A stretch of DNA of 64,000 bases from Paramacrobiotus metropolitanus. Taxonomy: Eukaryota > Tardigrada > Eutardigrada > Parachela > Macrobiotidae. The DNA lies in assembly GCF_019649055.1 (NCBI RefSeq), contig NW_026570288.1:558001-622000 (forward strand), given 5' to 3'. Both the position numbers and the translations under genes were made by a program. Of the stretch, positions 26,449 through 34,902 are shown in pieces; positions within the stretch are counted from its first letter, which is position 1, and each line of letters starts with the position of its first letter. Under the pieces are notes generated by a model. That model made no database searches. It worked only from the letters and a program-made list of their open reading frames with translations, and was not told the DNA's origin.

Positions 26449-26835
26449 TGTCAGATATGACACAGAAGCAGGGAGCAAAAAGGGGAGCAAATACCTCCTT
26501 TATTGAGAATCAATAAAGCAACCAACAAAAACAACACAGAAAAACCAATGCGGAAAAGCTGTGGTGAAAGTGGCTGCCAGCGAGCTCGGTGAAAATCGTG
26601 ATAATGCCGCGGCATGCAGCAGCTGAATCACAGCTGGTACCCCAAAGCATGGAATCGCTCGTAAGCGCTGGGCCACACCTCCAAAGTGCTGAGCGAACGC
26701 TGATTGGTCAGCGTAGACAAAGTATACGCTGAGTTATCAGCGTATATGAGCGGCACGGATGGCGTGGCCATACGCGTGCGGGCGACAGAGCAAGCCACTA
26801 GAGGTGTCAACCAACTCGTGGAGCGGTCTCTGGCA
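26449..26835 (-). repeat. 5' LTR of element 1
   Basis: 387 bp. Sense begins TGCCAGAGACC and ends TCTGACA. Contains the same palindromic poly(A) signal (26498-26518) and 10-bp-stem palindrome as the 3' LTR. Its outer end lies 170 bp upstream of the ATG of a host gene relic, in opposite orientation. Confidence 0.95.
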
Positions 26836-27005
26836 ATCACGTCCTTCTTTTTATACTGTGCTCTGCTGCCGTTTCATTTTAAAGGGGTTTCTCTATGCTA
26901 GTGGATTTGACCTTTGACGTAAATCTGCAGCGTTTTGTACTGAACTGTGCTTAAGTGCTGCGCTGTATTGGAGTCCATTTTATTTATTGTTTCAAGTGAA
27001 CCATC

Positions 27006-27799
27006 ATGTGGAAATTTGCAGTGATAACCGCATTGCTATGTTTATCTCTGGATTTCTTTGTATAATCCGCTCCCGTTGACACGGACACCAGCGCAGCGAC
27101 CCATCTCACCGGGTTCCCTCCTCTGAGTCCTGTCCTACTCACCCCAGAAGAAAAGCAGAAAATTCACCAGCAGCTGACCGAAATCCGCTCTCCGTCATAT
27201 AAACAGCTAGCCAATGAGACCAACCAGTGGCAATTGGCAGTGGCAGTCGTACAAGCGGTTGGCCAATGCCACGTACCAACGGCAGCTGTGGGAGGCCGAT
27301 GTCCTGCAGTTCTACCTCAACTCCGGGACGCCGGTGTTGAGTTTCTCTCCGGAACGTTTGTAGGAAGTACGCCGGGAGCTGGAACGCAAGCTGTCATCTT
27401 TACACGACGCCGAAGACAGATACGTATTGAAGCAGCACCACATGTCCAAAAGGACGATTGAACGCTTCCTACGTTCCAATGGTACTTCCGGCACGCCGCA
27501 GCTGGACAAGTTGACGTCGGAGCGCCGGCAGATGCTGCGACAGCTGTTTGAGGCTAAACGGGAGAAGAATCGGAAGGTTCTCAAGGAGGAGGCTCTCAGG
27601 CATCAGACCCCGGCGGAGCCGCCGAAAGCGGAACAATCTCCCACGCCGGCCGTTGACCTTTCCACCCCTGCACCGTATCCACCACCCGGAGGGACGGCAG
27701 TCGATGCTTTTGGCTACATACTAAAATTAACTTCTTTTAAAAGGACACCAGTTTGTTCTGTAAAATATATTCATTTAACTTCTGAATTGTGGCAATAAA
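27006..27799 (+). pseudogene. Relic of a small secreted-protein gene
   Basis: ATG 27006 begins a typical signal peptide (MWKFAVITALLCLSLDFF). A TAA follows at 27063-27065, then coding resumes (SAPVDTDTSAATHLTGF). There is a +1 frame change near 27230, apparently from a short duplication, and a TAG at about 27359. The last part (27427-27798) is a Lys/Arg/Glu-rich helix ending in Pro-rich sequence. AATAAA is at 27794-27799. The start resembles 32364 and 63860, so this is one member of a local family. An unrecognised tiny intron could explain the first stop but not all breaks. Confidence 0.65.
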
Positions 27800-29236
27800 A
27801 AACCGCCTTTCTTGGTGACTTTTATTCAGCCCTGCAACGACTATGATGCAAAGTACTACCGTAAAAAATAAATAACAAACATGCACTTTAACAAAAATGG
27901 ATGTCTGATGTGTGTACGATTGTATGCACGATCAACATCGCGTTCAAGGAATACAGCATAAATGAACAAGAATTCATTCCTCCAATCCAGAGTGCGGTGT
28001 TGGTGACTGTCATTACGACATACTGCATAAGCGCAACGTCAACTACATACTGTAATCAACTACTGTAAGCGCAACGTCAGCTACTTGCAAGACACAATAT
28101 CATCTTTCCCGTTGAAAGACGATTCTTAAATTCGAACCATAAAACTGCGTTTGCGTTTTACTTATAGCCAAAGATTAACTGAATTCTCCGTTTTCAAAAT
28201 AATTACGTCAAATTATAACTTATTATAAATTAATCATTGTGTAGTGGTTTTAATTAAAGATAGAGGAGCCTGCAGTACTATGATTGGTTTACTTTGCTTT
28301 CTGGGAAATTAACGTTTAGTGCACGGAATTTATAGAATCGTAAATGCCGGTTATATAATCACAGCTGCCGGTTATATTCTCAGCTATTATATGCGTATAA
28401 ATATTATTTAGATAGGTGATTTACATAAGATACGATATACGTAAAACTAAACGGTCGCGCGCTCCCATACCCCCGTGCCTCCGTGTTTTGTTCGACCAGC
28501 CTTGAAGTCCCTTTGAGGTTGTCTGCTCTTGTGCCGTAATAATAATAATAATTCCGTACGCATGTGGCGCAGTGCACTGTAAGCATAGTCTTGAATATTT
28601 GAATTATAACAATCGCCGATATTTTCACGAGGAAAAAGGTTTGTCCCCTGTCCAGACAGACCTGCTTGTTAACCTGCGAACAATGCCACATCCGGGATGC
28701 TCTCCTATTAGGTCTTTCTTGGACAATAAATGACCGACCATCCCGAAACAACCGTACAGGACCTAAGTATAAGCAGCAGCGTAAGAAGCAGCAGGATAGA
28801 GTGTGTTGTACAACACTGCAGCGTTTGTTTCGTTAAATGTTCCGGAGATTTTCTTGCCGTTCCTCTTCTTCTCAAAGTCAGTGTTGGGGCCGTTTGGACG
28901 CTTTTGTGGGCTCTCGCGTTTGTGGACTTGGCCTACTTGTTACAGTGTCCTTTCTCGGGTTAATGGATGCGTGTTTTAATAATAATTTGTCTGTAATATA
29001 ATAGTTTATTTTGCTTATGAGATGGAAATTAATGTATGGCGTCTTTAGCTGCCCGAAATAAACAAGTCCAGCGTAGGTACAGATAGTTACCGTGCGCTCG
29101 TCCCACGGAATTCGGTCTATTATAACATTCTCAAAAGAAGCCAAGTTTGCTGAACGCTGTTCTTGTTTCTGTCTGTTTCACTTAAGGAACAACAAAAATA
29201 TTTGTGCTGCCGTGTTGTGAGGAATTGTTATCGACA
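27800..29236. other. Host intergenic sequence
   Basis: AT-rich, no supported gene. There are small direct repeats such as GCAACGTCA near 28038 and 28070, GCCGGTTATAT near 28346 and 28369, and a short AAT run near 28540. An open frame at 28730-28963 starts with ATG and has one hydrophobic stretch, but nothing else supports it. Confidence 0.4.
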
Positions 29237-30302
29237 ATGGATGAGTCGTCAGTGCCGCACCATCCCACGGAAAACGGTTGCCTTTGCCTAGTGTGCCAGT
29301 CTGAGAAGCAGCTGCGGGAAGAGACGCGAAAGGCTGACATGCGACGCTCTTGCATTTTATCTATTACATCGCATTTTAAGTGGATGATTAGTATCGCTGT
29401 GGCCCTGCTCGTTGCGACAGTGACGGTTCTGTGCTGGTCCCATTCGGCGAACATCCCTAAGTGCGAAACCAGGGAGGTAAGCAAACAATTTTTATAAAGT
29501 TATGCGTATTAAGGTATAGCACGTAATATACAACAGAAACGCAGCTAATACAGAAACGCAGTTAATCCGCATACTGTAAATTTGAGTACTTATCAACACC
29601 CGAATACGCAGTTGAGTCCGAGGTAAAAGGGTAATCGAAACTTTTCAGACGCGTGATGACGTTTTCTGCACATACTTCTATTTTATCCATAAAGGCCTCA
29701 ACGCCGGTACCGTTTCGCCTGGAGGTTTTGGTAGCATAATATCATGCATTTTGGGTTGGACCGTTGTGAAGGAAATGCCTGCTTGGAGCATGCTGTCCAC
29801 TTTGGGATTGGAGTCCGGACAGAGACTGATACAATACTGGACAGAAACCAATCATCTCGAGTGCTGCATTCTGTTCAACTTGATATGCTGCGCATTTTAC
29901 TGTATGTACGCAGCTGCCGTGCAGTGGTTCGTCTTGGTACATGATGTCGACTACGTACTAGGTCTCCAGGCGTTACTGACCTCTAATTTTGAAAAGATCG
30001 CGGGCCGGGAATTTCTCCTCGCGCCGCTGCTGCCTACCGGCATAGCCGCTTTAAGTATAATAGTCTGCCTGCGTTGCCTGTCCAAGATCGTTACACTGAA
30101 TAAGCTGCTGGTGTTTGAGTATTACCCGCAAGAAACAGCGAATGCGGTTTGGGAACGGTTATGTGCGGAAGCATCGCTGTTGGAATATTTGGATGACCGA
30201 TTTGACCTTTGCGCAACAGAACTGGCAGAGTGCGCAGCTCATTTCGGGCAGTTGTTATTGCATGCGCTGAAAAAACTGAGAATTTTGTTATGTTATGTTT
30301 GA
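29237..30302 (+). CDS. Two-exon multipass membrane protein, unknown
   Basis: Exons 29237-29476 (80 codons) and 29649-30302 (217 codons plus stop) join in phase 0 across a GT-AG intron (donor GAG/GTAAGC, acceptor CTTTTCAG). The joined protein is 297 residues. It has a cysteine-bearing N-terminus (CLCLVC), one membrane segment in exon 1 (WMISIAVALLVATVTVLCW), and about three more in exon 2: around SIISCILG, the Cys-rich CCILFNLICCAFYCMYAAAV, and LLPTGIAALSIIVCL. A poly(A) signal AATAAA lies at 30319-30324, just after the stop. No family recognised. The intron and spacing support a real host gene. Confidence 0.7.
29477..29648 (+). other. Intron, 172 bp
   Basis: Begins GTAAGC and ends ACTTTTCAG. 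Removal joins two frames that both encode hydrophobic segments and keeps phase 0. Confidence 0.7.
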
Positions 30303-30318
30303 ATCATTGTTAGTCGTG

Positions 30319-30324
30319 AAATAA
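30319..30324 (+). terminator. Poly(A) signal of membrane-protein gene
   Basis: AATAAA 17 bases after the stop codon. Confidence 0.65.
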
Positions 30325-32021
30325 AAACAGTTACGATAGAATACTCTATATTTATGCGCTTGTGGATTACAAATATATAAATTCTTTATTGTAACCACCT
30401 AAACGGATGTGTACTGTAATTTGTAACGCATGAGTAGCTAAAGTTACCTTCGCTTTTACCTTCGGCTTAGGTCATGAGGCGCTTTTGGAGTTTATCTATT
30501 ACACAACATTTTGAGTGGATAATTAGTATCAGTATTTAAATGTATTTCACGGTTTGTAAAAAACATCATTTACCATGGACTGAAATATTGCAGAAATAAT
30601 GCAGATTGCAGAAATACTGCGTTACTTGCACTATGGATTCCAGCTGTGTGTTATTATCGACAGTGCTTACATTTTGGCTTAATATTCCATTAATTTTAGT
30701 TGTTGTTGTTAAACGCGATTTGTGTAATGGGCACGATCCCCGATCAGGATAGCATAGAGGAAGTAGTTCTGTTACAATAATTATTGTGTTAATTATTAAT
30801 AATTATTGTGTTTTTGGTACTTAGTTGGTATCCGATACTTATTAAGGTATGTGTATGTGTTGTCTCATGTCCACCTTTGAAAAAGGAACCCATGGCCAAG
30901 CCGTATTTTGATGCAACAGATGTTATCCGGAAACGGCTTGTTTGTATACGCGTACTTATAGCCATTAACAAGGCGCGGCTGCGTTGTTTACAAAAGTTAA
31001 AAAAAGTAATAAGTACAAAAATAACTAATTAGTAAATAATAATAAAATAACAAGTATTAACAACTAAAAAGTAATAAGTACAATAAAAAAAAGCAGATCA
31101 GGAGTCTTTCATGCGTGCCGTTAATGATGTAAATAATACTGTAAAACCCAGTACAATCCTAGCTGTCCCGTAATTTCCTACGCATGAAAACAGCGCAAAA
31201 ATGTGTAAACTGACTGGTCAAACCAATTTTCATACTAAGTTTTCGTAATTCGTCATGCATTGGCATGTATTGTGAAATAAAAATCACTGTAAATGCCTAT
31301 CAGCTCTAGTGGAAGGTGGCAAAGCGAAAGTCGATGCAGTAAGGGGCAACTTTACTGCGGAGCGCAATTACCTAATCATTAAGATACGAGTTATTGCAGT
31401 TTATCATGTGGTGGTCATCGTCTTAGGTGCAAATACCGCGCCATCTGTACCTTTACGTAGGAAATTACGGGACAAGCTTAAAAACACAGCCGTACTTTGC
31501 TATTGCTTTATTCGGCTAGTTGTTTCGAAAACGGCTCGGTTTACATGTTCAGCAATGCATTAATCAGGTGACAGACAGAACATTCTGTGCAAAGTACGGT
31601 AATTCATTCACGCAGAGTTACAATGGAGGCTATAACACTGCAACAGACAGATCGTATGCAGCAGCTCGCAAACGCGAGCGCCAGCTTTATTTTAACGCGC
31701 ATATTATTTGAAAATGCTCAGAACGAGAACACAGCACCACGATAATACTTTATACTTATTTAGCTATTGGCAGCTCCAGTGACCTTTGGACCAGCGGGCA
31801 GATCGGATACGTGTGGCGCCTGCGCGGTAAAACAATTAATGGTTGATTGTCTGTGCATTGTGCCTGGTTTATGTTAAAGACGCTACTTTGGTACTGGAAT
31901 GATAAAATTTAATTACCCTATTTTGTTACACTATTGCCGCTCGCATCTTGTTATTGTAGCCAATGTCCACTTGGAATATTCCGGTTTTCTCTTGTACTGT
32001 GCAGACTGTGCTGTCGTTCAG
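30325..32021. other. Host intergenic sequence
   Basis: AT-rich. Contains a low-complexity stretch with repeated AAGTAATAAGTACAA (about 31000-31090). Open frames at 30808-31032 and 31309-31563 lack an ATG start and any domain, so no gene is supported. Confidence 0.4.
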
Positions 32022-32029
32022 TATAAATA
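32022..32029 (+). promoter_or_regulatory. TATA box
   Basis: TATAAATA, followed by a GC-richer stretch; likely core promoter for the secreted repeat protein at 32364, with start about 30 bp downstream. Confidence 0.55.
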
Positions 32030-32363
32030 GAGGTGCGGACTGCGGACCTATAAGAAAGTAACAAAGAAAGTTACAAAGTCATGGTTTCAAATCGCATTGC
32101 ACTTTGGGTGCGCAACACACGGTTGATATGTATGTATATCGTACTCGTACAAAAGGTTCAGTTTGTCGGCTGGTAAAATAAAGTACAAATTGACTAGTAC
32201 ATTGACTGACTGTATTCCGTTGCTTCGGCATCGTTTCAGCAGAAAATTCCTATAAACTCGCGGAGTTGACCTTTATCGTAGGCCCCAATAATTAACCCAC
32301 AGTTCTTTAACAGACGCGATATATTTGTGCGACTTTATCGTTGCAATTTGTGAGTGCGTCAAG

Positions 32364-32657
32364 ATGCGGACTTTTGTTGTGACAACTACATTGCTATGTT
32401 TATCACTGGGTTTTTGTTTTTCTTCCATGCCTGTATATAGAGGATCCCCTATGTCTTTCCGTCCTGAATACCCAAATTCTTCCAGATCTTCCATGCCTGT
32501 ATATAGAGGATCCCCTATGTCTTCCAGTCCTGAATACCCAAATTCTTCCAGATCTTCCATGCCTGTATATAGAGGATCCCCTATGTCTTCCATTCCTGAA
32601 TATCCAAATTCTTCCGGATCTTCCATGCCTAAATATAAAGGTTTTCCCATATTCTAA
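32364..32657 (+). CDS. Small secreted protein with four tandem repeats
   Basis: 97 residues from ATG 32364. A signal peptide (MRTFVVTTTLLCLSLGFCF) is followed by four copies of a ~23-residue unit, consensus SSMPVYRGSPMSxxPEYPNS, encoded by a 69-bp tandem repeat; the last copy is partial (MPKYKGFPIF). Rich in Pro, Ser, Met and Tyr, with no cysteines after the signal. Single exon. Degenerate repeat-like sequence continues after the stop to about 32760, so the array was once longer. AATAAA lies at 32800-32805. It shares its signal peptide with the relics at 27006 and 63860. An extracellular or cuticle-like role is a guess. Confidence 0.75.
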   Translation: MRTFVVTTTLLCLSLGFCFSSMPVYRGSPMSFRPEYPNSSRSSMPVYRGSPMSSSPEYPNSSRSSMPVYRGSPMSSIPEYPNSSGSSMPKYKGFPIF

Positions 32658-32799
32658 AGTCCTGTCTTCACAAATTCCTCAAAAACTTATATTCCTGTGG
32701 ACTAAGGCTTCACGATATCTTCCTTTCCTGTATTACCAGATTCGCCAATTTCTTTCGGCATCAGATTTTCTTTAATGCTGAGGTCAACTGATACTTTGA

Positions 32800-32805
32800 A
32801 ATAAA
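32800..32805 (+). terminator. Poly(A) signal of secreted repeat protein
   Basis: AATAAA about 145 bases after the stop codon. Confidence 0.5.
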
Positions 32806-33148
32806 CAAGTGCTATAATAATGAACAAATGTGCCCTATACGAGTTTAACAATGCCGTACGAGTATTGATAATAAACTTATTTTTTACTGATATTGAGCGC
32901 CAAGGTATTAAGCTTTGTATTAGCAATGGGCCGCTTCGTTGATTGTTTATTTGTATTTTCTGGAAGCGGGTTCTTTGACACTTAGTGGTCGATATACTCA
33001 TGAAAAATAGTTCAAATACGTGTTGTTTCTTCGCCTGCTGCTTTACACGTTTATTTACAGTACGATTTTGACACAGATTTAATTGGTGTCGGTATTAAAA
33101 AGATACTTCACAAATTGTTAAAAAGAGGTGCTTACTTAACTGCATACC

Positions 33149-33152
33149 TATC
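33149..33152. repeat. Target-site duplication (left), element 2
   Basis: TATC precedes the left LTR and is repeated at 63274-63277 after the right LTR. Confidence 0.7.
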
Positions 33153-33588
33153 TATCAGGCGTACGAGCCTGTGCGTGGTGCTACGCCCACAAGTGGCGTA
33201 CTAGCACTCACTTACATGCCGTATTCGCCTCTCTCATGTACGTACGTGTGCTGCTGCACTGCACTCATCCACTGAAGTGGATATACCGCGTGCGCACACA
33301 CTGAGCATACTTGCTCTCTCGTCCCTCTCTCGCCGTATGACTCAGCGCTTATACGCTCGCGTTGGATAGAGTCCAGTCTGCGCACAGCACACAGCTGAGA
33401 TGGCCGCATCACGCACACCGTTGCCGCCAGCGTCACTCACGTTTGGACACGCTCGTGAACGCATCTAGCAACAGTTTTCTAGATTCAGCCATACTGGCTT
33501 TGTTCTTTCTTCCTGTTATTACGCAGTATTGTGTTCAGCCTTTATGTCAATAAAGACATCTGTGAGCTCCTCGCGCTTGCCTGTTACA
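33153..33588 (+). repeat. 5' LTR of element 2
   Basis: 436 bp beginning TATCAGGCG and ending TGTTACA. The first two bases are TA rather than the usual TG. It has a poly(A) hairpin at 33544-33559. It differs from the right LTR at one base (CTGTTATT against CTGCTATT). Confidence 0.95.
33544..33559 (+). terminator. Poly(A) signal in a hairpin loop
   Basis: ATGTC and GACAT pair around the loop AATAAA. The right LTR has the same at 63229-63244. The layout recalls the poly(A) hairpin of lentiviral R regions. Confidence 0.7.
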
Positions 33589-33600
33589 TGGTAAGCAGAT
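33589..33600 (+). other. Primer-binding site with embedded splice donor, element 2
   Basis: TGGTAAGCAGA abuts the LTR. It matches the initiator tRNA-Met complement with one extra A. Downstream, GGTTTTCGATCC (about 33607-33618) strongly resembles the complement of that tRNA's T-arm (GGTTTCGATCC). The LTR/PBS junction reads ACATG/GTAAGC, a good splice donor with ATG as the last exon codon. Confidence 0.75.
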
Positions 33601-34437
33601 CGTCTGGTTTTCGATCCGACGGACCGTCTGAGGAGACGGTAAAGGCTTGATTTTTCGGAGAACTTTCGGAGAACCCTGACAGTCTCTGCCAGATTGACTG
33701 CGAACGCAGCCTCTGCCTAGACTGTAGATCACACAGATCTTACCGTCTTACAGCTGCTGGATAAACGGGTTGATCGCTGAAGCGATCCCTGCCACAGCTG
33801 GTGAGCGCAGTTTTCGTCTCTTCACAAAGAAGAGCATTCCCGAACGCACGGAATACCGGACCCAACCGACGGCCACCAGGCTCGCTACGAGAGCCTGCAA
33901 CGCGAAAGGATTACTCCATAATACGGGGACCTTCGCTTTGAACAGCGACCCGCAACTATACTCGCGGATTTCATCAGGAAACAACGGATTTCCGACCTCG
34001 GACGGAGGATAACCGACCAACCGACACCGACACCGACACCGGTAAAGTCGTGGTTTTAGGTCGGAACTAGCCGTAACTAGGTCGGCTTTTTACTTTCCAA
34101 CAGCTGAAAGTAACTTCTAACTACTAATTCTAAATTTTCAACGGTGAAAAAGTAAATTTTAACGGAGAAACCGACTTAAAATTTTACTTTTTGTCGAGAA
34201 CCGACCTGCTAGGTCAACGAACCTGTCTAGACAGTTAGACAAAGGCTAACCGACAACAGGTCGGAAATCCTTTTCCTTTTCATTTCTAACGGCGTTTCAA
34301 CCGCCAGAAAAATTCTAAAAATCGAAAAACATATTTCTAACGGATTAGAAAATCAAAATTCGACCAAATAAACTTTTTGGCCGACCAAAAATAATTTGTT
34401 TTTCCTGCGGAAAATAGCGCGAAAATTCTTGAATTTC

Positions 34438-34625
34438 CTTGTGACGTCAGAACGACCGCTTTTCAGTACTTTGAGGGCAGCCAATCAGCGTGCAGGGGAA
34501 ACTTCCCATAGCTTAACATAGGCGTGAATCATCATTTTTTTAACTTTTGCACGCGGCTCGCTATCTGTGACGTAGGCAGATAAGTGCAAGACCACTTAAC
34601 CCTGTGACGTCATACTGGTCAGTTC
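34438..34625 (+). promoter_or_regulatory. Conserved CRE/CCAAT/Rel-like module, element 2
   Basis: TGACGTCA at 34442-34449 and 34605-34612, TGACGTA at 34568-34574, CCAAT at 34481-34485 and GGGAAACTTCCC at 34496-34507. The same sites in the same order occur in element 1. ACTGGTCAGT follows the last CRE in both; TCAGT resembles an arthropod initiator motif. Confidence 0.6.
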
Positions 34626-34800
34626 AGTAGTATAGGACGTACTACACCGTACTACTATAACATACTGTACTGTACCTTAGTACTGTATAATAACACCTGT
34701 GTACTGAGTCATCAACAGACACAACAACAACAACATCAACAACTCGTCGGACGTTCCTGACCCACGGAAGTTCCTGAACAAAGAGAAGTTCCTGAATTCA

Positions 34801-34830
34801 TTGAACATCCTCACAAAGGGGATTGTTCAA
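34801..34830 (+). repeat. 12-bp hairpin with ACAAA loop before gag
   Basis: TTGAAC/GTTCAA and ATCCTC/GGGGAT arms (one T-G wobble, one bulged T) close on an ACAAA loop. It ends 72 nt before the gag ATG. It is the longest member of the ACAAA hairpin set. Confidence 0.75.
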
Positions 34831-34859
34831 TTTTACTGATAAAAGCAACAAGTCTTTAA

Positions 34860-34874
34860 GGTTCCACAAGAACC
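34860..34874 (+). repeat. Hairpin GGTTC/GAACC before gag
   Basis: GGTTC and GAACC flank CACAA, 28 nt before the gag ATG. Confidence 0.6.
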
Positions 34875-34902
34875 GACCTGATTCATTAGTGGTTCGATAA
34901 CA

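Larger units (their letters stand above)
1748..26835 (-). mobile_element. Element 1: giant Ty3/gypsy-like LTR retrotransposon, 25.1 kb
   Basis: Two LTRs of 388 and 387 bp bound a 24.3-kb interior with sense on the minus strand. Pol order is protease, RT, RNase H, integrase, which defines the Ty3/gypsy type. The primer site abuts the 5' LTR at 26448. About 8 kb of accessory coding lies after pol, where env would sit. The 4 bases outside the LTRs are ATTA (1744-1747) and ATCA (26836-26839), an imperfect 4-bp target duplication at best. LTR divergence of about 1% implies recent insertion, yet several frame breaks interrupt the accessory ORFs and pol. Closest relative in view is element 2. Confidence 0.95.
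33601..34902 (+). other. Leader of element 2
   Basis: About 1.3 kb. Hairpins include CCGTCT/AGACGG near 33625, GATCGCT/AGCGATC at 33772-33787 and the palindrome CTGTCTAGACAG at 34223-34234. A CRE-rich module (34438-34625) is shared with element 1. Just before gag lie three GTTCCTGA repeats (34754-34795) and two loop-A-rich hairpins. Confidence 0.7.

Noticed and set aside
1744-26839. Perfect target-site duplication for element 1
   Set aside because: ATTA against ATCA: one mismatch, so only suggestive.
28730-28963. 77-codon open frame with a hydrophobic stretch
   Set aside because: No splice, promoter or homology support.
31309-31563. 84-codon open frame
   Set aside because: Starts at GTG, no ATG, no domain.
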